DNA of 20,098 bases from a virus. Positions 13,543-20,098 of this stretch are shown in pieces; the first letter of the stretch is position 1; each line of letters begins with the position of its first letter. The translations under genes were made by a program, and so were the position numbers. The stretch is taken from IMG/VR virus record IMGVR_UViG_3300032163_001260, positions 1-20,098 of that record, one strand, 5' to 3'. The notes under the pieces are model-generated. The model was not told the DNA's origin. It saw only the letters and a program-made list of their open reading frames with translations, and did not search any database.

Positions 13543-14442
13543 ATGATCTACAAAAATCAGTTTGTGTGTGCAGTAAAATGTAACGGCTCTATCTTGCGTG
13601 AAATAGATGGAGCAGTAATCCTACCTTTTGGGTGTGAGTATACCCTCCTTCTAAAAAATCTTGAATCTAGAAAAGCTTCTGTAAAAATCAATATCGATGG
13701 ACAAGATGTAATCTACAATAGTTCGTTGATCATTGGTCCAAACAAAGAAGTGGAACTAAGAGGATTTTTAAAAGAAGGGTTGGTTGCAAAGAATGGATTT
13801 AAATTCATTCAGAAAACTAAAGAAATCATTGAGCACAGAGGTGACAAGTTAGATGATGGTCTAATTCGTGTTGAGTTTGTGTTCGAGAAAAAAGTAGTTA
13901 CAGAGAAAAAAATTATACTTGAAGAACACGACTATTACAATCATCACCATCATCACTATGACTACTACCCCTGGCCACACTATTATCCTTGGTATAGAAC
14001 AGTGTATTATCCTTTGAGTGGACCAGTGTATACTTACGGTAGTTATGAGTCTTCGGAAAGTAAAGGATTTGCATCTTCCGGTTCTGGTATTTCAGGATCT
14101 GGCGAATTTAATGTAGCATACTCAGCTAATAATTCTAATTCGCCAGTAGAAAATTCAATTCAATGTTGTAATGTCAATGTAAACTATGTTTCTTCGCCTC
14201 TTCCAGACGAAGGAATTACCGTGCAAGGATCAATTGTTAACCAACTATTTAATTATGGTAGTATTGGGGAACTGGAAGAAACTCCCAATGTTATCATAAT
14301 TAGACTCAGAGGAACATCTTCTGTTGGAATTCCAGTAGAAAAACCGATTGAAGTTAAGTCTAGGGTTACATGTCCAACTTGTGGTAGAAGGTCTAAATCA
14401 GGAGCTAAATTTTGTTCAAAATGTGGAACTGGTTTAATTTAA
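13543..14442 (+). CDS. conserved phage protein: beta domain, His/Tyr-rich linker, C-terminal zinc ribbon
   Basis: A 299-residue protein. Residues 1-120 look like a beta-sandwich (VCAVKCNGSILREIDG, LPFGCEYTLLLKN, then IEHRGDKLDDGLIRVEF). Residues about 127-160 are extremely rich in His, Tyr, Pro and Trp, including five His in a row. A Ser/Gly stretch (about 170-190) and a second beta domain with DEGITVQGS follow. The end is a zinc ribbon (C277, C280, C291, C294) of the CPxCGxxxxxxxxFCxxCG type. I recall the same order of parts in unnamed proteins of phages and bacteria; no function is known. The virion-gene context suggests a structural or virion-associated role. A strong terminator follows. 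Confidence 0.7.
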   Translation: MIYKNQFVCAVKCNGSILREIDGAVILPFGCEYTLLLKNLESRKASVKINIDGQDVIYNSSLIIGPNKEVELRGFLKEGLVAKNGFKFIQKTKEIIEHRGDKLDDGLIRVEFVFEKKVVTEKKIILEEHDYYNHHHHHYDYYPWPHYYPWYRTVYYPLSGPVYTYGSYESSESKGFASSGSGISGSGEFNVAYSANNSNSPVENSIQCCNVNVNYVSSPLPDEGITVQGSIVNQLFNYGSIGELEETPNVIIIRLRGTSSVGIPVEKPIEVKSRVTCPTCGRRSKSGAKFCSKCGTGLI

Positions 14443-14468
14443 TCGAAAATCTTAACTAGTCTACTCAG

Positions 14469-14504
14469 AATCCTCTTCGATAATTTTCGGAGAGGATTTT
14501 TTTA
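14469..14504 (+). terminator. rho-independent terminator
   Basis: AATCCTCTTCG (14469-14479) pairs with CGGAGAGGATT (14488-14498), an 11-bp stem with one G-U and an 8-base AT loop, followed by a run of T. It lies 26 bases after the stop of the zinc-ribbon gene and should end its transcript, so the endonuclease at 14581 needs its own promoter or readthrough. The T run is followed by ACGTT, as after the sheath terminator. Confidence 0.85.
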
Positions 14505-14580
14505 CGTTGTTCTAGATTGTAAGCAAACCCAGAACAAATATTAAATAACGTGGAGATTCTATACGACAAAGAGGAACTAG

Positions 14581-15252
14581 ATGAACTTATGTGAATGTGG
14601 GATTTGTGGAAGAGAAGTAACTAAAGAAGGAAATAGGTATATATGCGGACATAATCAAAGAGGAAAAACAAAAGAGAACGATGAAGGCGTTAAAAAACAA
14701 TCAGAAAAGATAAAAGTTTACATGAAAAACGGTGGAGCTATCTTTGCATATAGTTTTCAAACTAAAGAAGATAGAAAAAGAGCAGCAGAAAAACAGGCAG
14801 AAAAATTAAAAGGAAGAACTAAAGAAAATCATTCTGGCGTCAGGAGAGCAGCAGAAAAGTCTAGAATAAATACAAAAGAAAATAACGATGGTAGAAGAAG
14901 ACAATCAGAATACATGGAAAATGGCGGGTCAGTTCATGCAGCTAGTTTTATTACAAACCCATCTAAAATACAAGTAGAAACTTGGAAAATAACTTCTTTA
15001 CTTTTTCCTTATGTTTACTTAAACTATCCAGTTTACAGAGGCAAAGGAAAAAAGAACTATTCTATAGATATTGCTGTACCAAAACTAGACATAGCTATAG
15101 AAGTTGACGGTTCTTACTGGCATCAAGATAAAGAAAAAGATTTAAAAAGACAAAAAGAATTAGAAGTAGAAGGTTGGAATTTTTTAAGATATGAAGATAT
15201 TGTTCCAACATTAGAACAAGTCTCAGAAGACATTAAGAGAGTTCTGGAGTAA
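14581..15252 (+). CDS. EDxHD (Vsr-like) homing endonuclease with HNH-type N-terminal modules
   Basis: A 223-residue endonuclease. The N-terminus (CECGICGREVTKEG ... CGHNQRGK, residues 4-28) and the following TKE(N)xxxGV(K/R) repeats and two M(K/E)NGGxxxAxSF units match the HNH enzyme at 3421, while the nuclease is of the EDxHD type: D163 in YSIDIA, then E174, D176, H181 and D183 in IEVDGSYWHQD, followed by KRQKELEVEGWNFLRY. The gene carries GAGGA before its ATG, and its last codons hold the ribosome binding site (GGAG) for the virion gene that starts four bases after its stop. It sits in the virion cluster without splitting a gene. Confidence 0.9.
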   Translation: MNLCECGICGREVTKEGNRYICGHNQRGKTKENDEGVKKQSEKIKVYMKNGGAIFAYSFQTKEDRKRAAEKQAEKLKGRTKENHSGVRRAAEKSRINTKENNDGRRRQSEYMENGGSVHAASFITNPSKIQVETWKITSLLFPYVYLNYPVYRGKGKKNYSIDIAVPKLDIAIEVDGSYWHQDKEKDLKRQKELEVEGWNFLRYEDIVPTLEQVSEDIKRVLE

Positions 15253-15256
15253 ACTA

Positions 15257-15943
15257 ATGGAAAAAGAAAAAGATTTGGAGATTTATATCAGAGACAGATA
15301 TGGCGAACAGTGTTTAACAGAACGAATCTCAGATAGTCATGTTAAAACAGTATTAATACGACAGCCAAAGGGCTTCGTGGAAATCTTTGAAATAAATGAA
15401 GACGGGTCTAAACAGTTAATTGGAAAGCCCAACTTAGTTACCTACAGTGGTCGTGAAACTGTGATGGTTAGATTATTCAACCAAGATAACGCAGCTTTAA
15501 GTCCTTATCCAGGAAGAAAAAATGAATTTGTTTGTTGGTTTGGAATAGGTAGTGGTGGATGTAGACCAGGAGATCCGTTCGATCCAATTCCCCCAACAAA
15601 TCTTGACACTGCATTAGGAACTGATGTTCCACTCGCAGTAACAGGGTGGGATCCAACATATGCAGATCCAAGAAGCGGAAGCGACTACAAACATCCATTT
15701 GATTTGATTGAATATGAACAAGATGTTGACAACTACGATTCTTGGTTAATTGCTAAAGTTACAACCACTCTTTCTTCAGGAGACGCAGTTGGACAGCAGA
15801 TTAACGAATGTGGATTGTTTACTGATGCTAGCGGGCTTGGTGGTTCTATCGGGCCATTCCATTTATATGCAAAAGTTACTTTTCCAACTATCTTGAAAAC
15901 TGTTACAAGACAATTAGTTTTTGTTTGGTATGTTTATACATAA
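15257..15943 (+). CDS. conserved virion structural protein
   Basis: A 228-residue protein with the outline of a family I recall from myovirus structural regions. It has an early KGFVEIFEINEDGSKQLIG, then a KNEFVCWFGIGSGG core, a DP/PP-rich loop (PGDPFDPIPPTNLD), the segment YKHPFDLIEYEQD, and a C-terminus ending FHLYAKVTFPTILK and LVFVWYVY. It is beta-rich, with no signal or membrane helix. Its position just before the sheath gene agrees with a tail or baseplate component. The exact role (for example a tail completion or baseplate hub partner) cannot be told from sequence. Its ribosome binding site is inside the preceding endonuclease gene, which may mean that the endonuclease was inserted directly in front of it. 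Confidence 0.7.
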   Translation: MEKEKDLEIYIRDRYGEQCLTERISDSHVKTVLIRQPKGFVEIFEINEDGSKQLIGKPNLVTYSGRETVMVRLFNQDNAALSPYPGRKNEFVCWFGIGSGGCRPGDPFDPIPPTNLDTALGTDVPLAVTGWDPTYADPRSGSDYKHPFDLIEYEQDVDNYDSWLIAKVTTTLSSGDAVGQQINECGLFTDASGLGGSIGPFHLYAKVTFPTILKTVTRQLVFVWYVYT

Positions 15944-16036
15944 TCAATTACTCCCAATAGAAACAATAGAGTGAGTAAGGAAATAATTTTTAAATAGAGA
16001 AAAAATAAATTAGAAATAAATTCGGGAGGATCAGAA
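15944..16036 (+). other. AT-rich gap upstream of the sheath gene
   Basis: These 93 bases hold no gene. They end in a strong ribosome binding site (GGGAGGA). The sequence is very AT-rich, with several TAAAT/AATAAA stretches that could serve as promoter elements, but no spaced -35/-10 pair stands out. TTACTC and GAGTAA (from 15948) could form a weak stem around a loop of about 20 bases. Confidence 0.3.
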
Positions 16037-17986
16037 ATGTCTAACGTTTCACCTGGTGTGTACACAAAAATAATAGATTTATCTACATACGTGCAGGAAG
16101 TTCCAAGCACGATCGGGCTGTTTGTTTCACTAGCCACAAAAGGAAGAGACAATAAACTAGTCTTCGTTGGAGGAAGAAGCGATTTAATCAGCGAATGGGG
16201 CGAACCGGATATTACCAAGTGGCAAAAGAGTTATGGACAAGGAATGTACGAAATCTATAACTATCTTGGCGAATCTGGCGCAACATACTTTATGAGAGTT
16301 CTTCCAGACGATGCAACATTCGCAAATGCTAGAATTTCAGCGAACCTAGCACCATCTGATACTACTGCTTCAATAGAAATAGACTATGTAGATAGTCTGA
16401 ATACTATGGCAGAAGTACAGACAAATTTAACAACTGTTGGGACTAAGTTCCCACTTTGCATTTTAATCCCAATTGGAAGAGGAGAATACTACAACTCTCT
16501 TGGAGTGAGACTTACAGAATATGCTAATCCAATGGTTAACGGGATATTTACATTAGATATTTATGAGAAACAGTCTGATGGAAGCTCCGTAATTATTGAA
16601 TCCTTTGGTATTTCTTTTAATCCAAAAGCTGTTGATACTAATGGAGATTCAACATGGATTACTTACGTATTAGAAACTTACTCAAAAGTTCTAAGAGCTA
16701 TAATGGTTAAAGCGGATGGATCATACGCAGAAGGTTATGACTATGTTGCTAGAGTTTTTGACAAAGAGATTGGAACTGTAAGCGCGGTTTTAACTTCTGG
16801 CTCTGCTACTATCACAGACAACAAACAAAACTTCGCTGACTGGGAAACACTTGCCGGTCCAAACTATGAATTTATGGCAGTAGTAAAAGACGGAAAAGGA
16901 AATGAAATCTATGGCTGGTTAGGAATAGCCTCTGGATCTGGGAACGAAACAATCACAGTTCGTAGTGAAAGAGCTTTTGGATCACCTCAGCATTGGCAGG
17001 GAGATGTGTCCGGGTTTGATCCACTATCAGAAATTACATATGAAGTAAGAAAGACCAACGCAGATGTTGCTAACTCATTCATTTCCGCAGATCCAGTTCC
17101 TCTAAAGCTGGGATCAGAAGGAAGTTTAATAGACGCTTTAGGAAACATAGATACTTCTGTAGCAATTCAGATTCTTGTTCAGGGTTACTCTGGATTAATT
17201 GACGACGCAGTTCTGGATACTGAAAATATTTACTTTAGTGCTGTATTTGACTGTGGATATCCAGATGATGTTAAGTCAGCAATTTCAACATTGGTTCAGA
17301 CTAGAAGAGACTGTGTTGCTCTGTTAGATAACGGAGACAATGCTACATACGACGCAGCTATTGCTTCTAGAGTTACTAATCATACTTATAACAATTATTT
17401 CTGTGCCCTATATGAAGAGTACAATAAAGTTTATGATCAGTTTACTGGACAGGATATCTGGGTTTCTCCGATTTATCATATGTCTTACCTGCTTCCAAGA
17501 AACGACTCAGTAGCGGAAGTTTGGTATGCAATAGCTGGATTTAACAGAGCGCCGATTGATACAATCAAAGAACTTAGGTTCAATCCAAAACTTGGACAGA
17601 GAGATCAGTTCTATTTGAAACAGCTTAACCCAATTGTTCAGTTTGCTCAGGGATATACTGTTTGGGGTCAGTTAACAACTCAGGCTAAACCAAGTGCTTT
17701 ACAGGATCTAAACATTGTTAGATTGGTTCTGTATTGTAAGAGAGCTTTGGAATTGTTCTGCAGATATTATATCTTTGAAATGAATGACTCTACTACTTGG
17801 GGACAAGTTAATGGACAGGTAACAGAGTTCTTGGAAAATGTGAAATCAAAGAGAGGGTTGTATAACTACTCAGTAGATGTTGGTGCCACTGACTATGAAA
17901 GAAAAAGAAAGACATTCCATGTGAATGTTACTTTGGAACCAACTAGAGTGGTTGAAAAGATTCTACTAAACTTCTTTATTAAATAA
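16037..17986 (+). CDS. contractile tail sheath protein
   Basis: A 649-residue tail sheath protein, the subunit that forms the outer contractile tube. The N-terminus (SPGVYTKIIDLSTYVQEVPS, then FVGGRSDLISEWGEPD and GATYFMRV) is the arm and first sheath domain. The C-terminus (VGATDYERKRKTFHVNVTLEP and VVEKILLNFFIK) is the conserved inner domain that lines the tube and links to the next ring. Residues about 230-320, with beta-rich Gly/Ser sequence, probably form the outward insertion typical of large sheath proteins. The GGGAGGA ribosome binding site is strong, as expected for a protein made in hundreds of copies. A terminator follows immediately, so the tail tube gene usually found next is not here. 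Confidence 0.93.
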   Translation: MSNVSPGVYTKIIDLSTYVQEVPSTIGLFVSLATKGRDNKLVFVGGRSDLISEWGEPDITKWQKSYGQGMYEIYNYLGESGATYFMRVLPDDATFANARISANLAPSDTTASIEIDYVDSLNTMAEVQTNLTTVGTKFPLCILIPIGRGEYYNSLGVRLTEYANPMVNGIFTLDIYEKQSDGSSVIIESFGISFNPKAVDTNGDSTWITYVLETYSKVLRAIMVKADGSYAEGYDYVARVFDKEIGTVSAVLTSGSATITDNKQNFADWETLAGPNYEFMAVVKDGKGNEIYGWLGIASGSGNETITVRSERAFGSPQHWQGDVSGFDPLSEITYEVRKTNADVANSFISADPVPLKLGSEGSLIDALGNIDTSVAIQILVQGYSGLIDDAVLDTENIYFSAVFDCGYPDDVKSAISTLVQTRRDCVALLDNGDNATYDAAIASRVTNHTYNNYFCALYEEYNKVYDQFTGQDIWVSPIYHMSYLLPRNDSVAEVWYAIAGFNRAPIDTIKELRFNPKLGQRDQFYLKQLNPIVQFAQGYTVWGQLTTQAKPSALQDLNIVRLVLYCKRALELFCRYYIFEMNDSTTWGQVNGQVTEFLENVKSKRGLYNYSVDVGATDYERKRKTFHVNVTLEPTRVVEKILLNFFIK

Positions 17987-18008
17987 GAAGTTGTCTGGAA
18001 GGAGACAA

Positions 18009-18045
18009 AAAAATTGGGAGCTTCTTTTTGAGGCTCCCAATTTTT
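18009..18045. terminator. bidirectional rho-independent terminator
   Basis: AAAAATTGGGAGC (18009-18021) and GCTCCCAATTTTT (18033-18045) form a 13-bp stem with an 11-base loop. Flanking A and T runs give a U tract on both strands, so it can end the rightward sheath transcript and the leftward unit that stops at 18054. A smaller hairpin, TTGTCT/AGACAA (17991-18008), with GGAAGG in its loop, stands just before it. Confidence 0.9.
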
Positions 18046-18053
18046 ACGTTGAA

Positions 18054-18461
18054 CTAAACTTTTGGTAATCCTAATCTTCTTATTTCGTTTCTATCAATCT
18101 TCTCTTCTGGAATTATAGTTCTTGCCATCTTAGTTCCGAGAGGCCATCTACCACTTGTTTCCTGGACAACTCCTTTTCCCAACGAGGAAATATTTGACTT
18201 AGAAGGAAGAAAACCTCCAAAGATTATATCATGAGCTCTTACTCTCCAGATCTGAGTACTTTGAAGTTCTAAGTAACCCGCTTTGAACCTTAAAGCTTGT
18301 TGTAAAGTAAGAAAAAACGTTAAATGTTTGTTATATTGTCTGAGCCATGCAGGTGCTTTACTTCTCTTTTCTTTTGCATACTTCACTCTGGCTTTTCCCG
18401 CCACGAAACAAGATAATAACTCACCATTGTTATTTGTCTTGAAAACTTTGTATCCTTTCAT
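18054..18461 (-). CDS. conserved unknown protein, MKGYKVFK type
   Basis: A 135-residue protein. The second of two adjacent ATGs (18461) is chosen because GGAGG lies four bases before it but only one base before the first. The N-terminal part (KGYKVFKTNNNGELLSCFV, then VKYAKEK, APAWLRQYNKHLTFFLTLQQAL) has the pattern of small proteins of unknown function that I have seen in phages and bacteria: a beta hairpin, an 'APxWL' turn and an 'LTxFxTLxxAL' helix. The C-terminus is basic and Ser/Gly-rich. It is last in the four-gene leftward unit, and its ribosome binding site overlaps the stop of the previous gene. Confidence 0.6.
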   Translation of the reverse strand: MKGYKVFKTNNNGELLSCFVAGKARVKYAKEKRSKAPAWLRQYNKHLTFFLTLQQALRFKAGYLELQSTQIWRVRAHDIIFGGFLPSKSNISSLGKGVVQETSGRWPLGTKMARTIIPEEKIDRNEIRRLGLPKV

Positions 18462-18469
18462 CATTCCTC

Positions 18470-19033
18470 CTACCTGTTTTGTTCTGTAAAGACAATCAAG
18501 TCATCTGAGTTTATTCTAATTTTTTTCCCCTCGCAATCCATAGCGTATCCAGTTTCCCCACCACTAACATCTCCGTGATTATCGCCCCACTCCATTTCAA
18601 GAACGTTTTGGAATCCTTTCTTTTTTGCGTCTTGAAATTTCGCTTTTTTCTTTTCTAGTTCTTTGAAGTTGGCTTTCATAATTCTTTCCATGGATTTATC
18701 GTTTGGGTGGTCTTTCATCCAGTCTTTATGACACCTCTCCTCAGATTTTATCATCTCGTCAGTTTCTGAAATCATCTGACCAAGAGTGATTACTTTAACA
18801 CTATTCCATTCATTTTTTCCTAGAGATTTCTTTACACATCTTTCAATATCTTCTACAATATCTTCACAGGAACAAGACCAGTTAGAAGTTTCGTCCAAGT
18901 AATAACTAAGTTTGAAAGACTTTCTATGATTCCAAACAGCACTTACAAGAGACTTAACACACCTTGGGCCTTTGAAGATAAATGTAAAACTAGTGGAACT
19001 GCTATTTGTTACGAAGTCTTGTTTGATTTTCAT
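18470..19033 (-). CDS. unknown protein with N-terminal DFVTNSSSTSF motif (first of pair)
   Basis: A 187-residue protein that begins MKIKQDFVTNSSSTSF, a short N-terminal signature found on many otherwise unrelated bacterial and phage proteins; its purpose is, to my knowledge, not established. The remainder is charged, with cysteines (in NWSCSCED and ERCVKK), a helical lysine/glutamate-rich middle (about 95-140) and a beta-like Gly-rich end (GDVSGGETGYAMDCEG). A GAGGG ribosome binding site precedes it. The first 32 bases overlap the end of the upstream gene in another frame, so the two are translationally coupled. Confidence 0.65.
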   Translation of the reverse strand: MKIKQDFVTNSSSTSFTFIFKGPRCVKSLVSAVWNHRKSFKLSYYLDETSNWSCSCEDIVEDIERCVKKSLGKNEWNSVKVITLGQMISETDEMIKSEERCHKDWMKDHPNDKSMERIMKANFKELEKKKAKFQDAKKKGFQNVLEMEWGDNHGDVSGGETGYAMDCEGKKIRINSDDLIVFTEQNR

Positions 19034-19496
19034 TTTTTACCCTCAATTCCACTTCCTCCCGATATTTTGACGTTCTCTTTTCCATCTCAGCATCTCGTTC
19101 TTGGTATACATCTTTTCTTGATTTTGTTTTTAAATCTTTCATATCAAGAAATGGTATGCGCATACTTTTTTCATAGTCTTTTCCACACTCTTTACAAGAG
19201 ACTCTTTCAAACGGAAGTTGATTCCAGTCATGGCTCCAACTAGTATCTACTCTCACTTTGGCTGGACAAATTCTATAAATAAAAGTTTCTTCATTTATAG
19301 TTAATGGAAAAACTACATTTTTATCAAACTTTGGATCTCTTAAAAGATAGTCAATGTCTATCTGTGTGTTGGAATCAAATCCACGTTCATTCCAAACCAC
19401 TTTTGCCATTTCTTTTAAGATTTCTCCCGAAGTTTTATCCACTACCACAAAAGAAGTTGAACTGCTATTTGTGACAAAATCTTTTTTAATTCTCAT
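19002..19496 (-). CDS. unknown protein with N-terminal DFVTNSSSTSF motif (second of pair)
   Basis: A 164-residue protein beginning MRIKKDFVTNSSSTSF, the same opening as its downstream neighbour, after which the two differ. The start is the ATG at 19496, eight bases after GGAG; a TTG just upstream is less likely. After the motif come a region with FPLTINEETFIYRICPAK, one CxxC (SCKECGKDY) and a long charged helix at the C-terminus (KDVYQERDAEMEKRTSKYREE in part). Its first 11 bases overlap the amidase gene and its last 32 overlap the next gene. The CxxC could be half of a metal site or a redox pair. Confidence 0.65.
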   Translation of the reverse strand: MRIKKDFVTNSSSTSFVVVDKTSGEILKEMAKVVWNERGFDSNTQIDIDYLLRDPKFDKNVVFPLTINEETFIYRICPAKVRVDTSWSHDWNQLPFERVSCKECGKDYEKSMRIPFLDMKDLKTKSRKDVYQERDAEMEKRTSKYREEVELRVKNENQTRLRNK

Positions 19497-20098
19497 CAAT
19501 CTTTCTCCAATTTTTCATAAAGACATCGGTTCCATTTACAATGGAGGAAATCAACTTCTCTCGGACTTCTGGTTGTAACAGCCAGAATTCTTCGTATAAG
19601 TTTTTAACAATTCCACACTCAATCAGAACAGCTGGAATATTTGTTCTCCTAATTACGGCAAGTTTATCAGACCTATATACTCCATCTTTTTCATCAACCA
19701 AAAGTCTTTGTCTTTGTTTGGTTGTTTTATGATGTCGCGCTGGATGAAAGTCATTTTTTACCATTTCAGATCCGATTAACTTAGCTAACTTAAGACACTG
19801 CTTGAACTGTGGATTCTCTTTAGAAATAAACAGAGAAAATCCAGAGAATAAATGCGCTCTGTTAACCATTCTTTTAGTAACCGAGTCGTGATGGATAGAG
19901 AGAAAAACGTCTCCCCACAAGTTAGCCACCTTCGCTCTTGTTTTTAGATCCATATTCTCTATCAGAAAAGCACCCTGTCCTCTTTTTTCAAACTCTTCTT
20001 TAACTGCTATTGCAACTCTTTTGTTATATTCATTCTCTGGAGTTCCGCTAGCTGCGATTGCTCCTCTACTACTTCCTGTACTAAAATGTCCTATATCT
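19486..20098 (-). CDS. N-acetylmuramoyl-L-alanine amidase (Amidase_3), 5' end beyond window
   Basis: The frame is open to the right edge; 203 residues are visible. In order they contain DIGHFSTGSSRGA (first zinc His), PENEYNKRVAIA (Glu ligand), a Gly-rich turn and R-x-x-x-AN (TRAKVANLW), LSIHHDS (second His) and VLIECGIVKN with the catalytic Glu. These are the complete active-site motifs of Amidase_3 enzymes, which cut the bond between N-acetylmuramic acid and the stem peptide. Little sequence is missing at the N-terminus if there is no extra domain. As first visible gene of a leftward unit, away from the spanins and transglycosylase, it is probably the endolysin or a second wall enzyme. The gene extends 11 bases into the next one. 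Confidence 0.88.
   Translation of the reverse strand, partial: DIGHFSTGSSRGAIAASGTPENEYNKRVAIAVKEEFEKRGQGAFLIENMDLKTRAKVANLWGDVFLSIHHDSVTKRMVNRAHLFSGFSLFISKENPQFKQCLKLAKLIGSEMVKNDFHPARHHKTTKQRQRLLVDEKDGVYRSDKLAVIRRTNIPAVLIECGIVKNLYEEFWLLQPEVREKLISSIVNGTDVFMKNWRKIDEN

Noticed and set aside
14507-14537. TTGTTCT/AGAACAA inverted repeat as an operator or attenuator
   Set aside because: Seven-base arms with a 17-base loop directly after a terminator are weak evidence; one arm is also the AGAACA motif discussed elsewhere.
1-15252. Group I introns or inteins hosting the endonucleases
   Set aside because: The neighbouring genes are complete, and no split exons or intron core could be recognised; the endonucleases appear free-standing.

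Overview
This is a stretch of an AT-rich genome of a contractile-tailed phage (myovirus type). A 649-residue tail sheath protein, a baseplate-like gene, two-gene inner/outer spanins, three peptidoglycan-hydrolase-like genes and five free-standing homing endonuclease genes sit in tightly packed, overlapping transcription units. The spanin pair with its outer-membrane lipoprotein implies a Gram-negative host. A small cysteine-rich protein with a P-x-x-K-W motif (11554-11841) resembles a family I remember mainly from deltaproteobacteria/Desulfobacterota, so such a host is a reasonable guess but not proven.

Layout. 1-5833 (+): the 3' end of an HNH homing endonuclease, several small virion-like or unknown proteins, then a lysis-like block: a two-helix membrane protein, inner spanin, outer spanin, an inserted HNH endonuclease, a compact zinc-peptidase-like protein, a small zinc-finger protein, a three-helix membrane protein and an SLT-type transglycosylase. 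5923-8997 (+): a basic small protein, a probable baseplate component and a large baseplate protein with a Tail_P2_I-like KGTP motif; the last two start at TTG. 9076-11841 (+): metallophosphoesterase with DNA-binding-like N-terminus, a Vsr-like (EDxHD) homing endonuclease, a degenerate SleB/CwlJ-like protein and the PxxKW-like protein. 11903-12634 (-): a lipoprotein and a small charged protein. 12635-13542: a regulatory region in which the same structured leader occurs twice, once before an EDxHD endonuclease and once before the next phage gene. 13543-17986 (+): a conserved zinc-ribbon protein, another EDxHD endonuclease, a virion protein and the sheath. 18054-20098 (-): four coupled genes led by an Amidase_3 endolysin that runs off the right edge, followed by two different proteins that begin with the same DFVTNSSSTSF motif.

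Most notable: (1) the duplicated leader, whose hairpin shows a compensatory base-pair change and which can fold into mutually exclusive structures that free or mask the ribosome binding site; (2) endonucleases that combine the same N-terminal Zn-hook and TKE-repeat modules with two unrelated nuclease cores, plus a 24-codon relic of such an N-terminus between the spanin genes; (3) the paired DFVTNSSSTSF genes, overlapping by 32 bases. No tRNA, CRISPR array, insertion sequence or integrase was seen.
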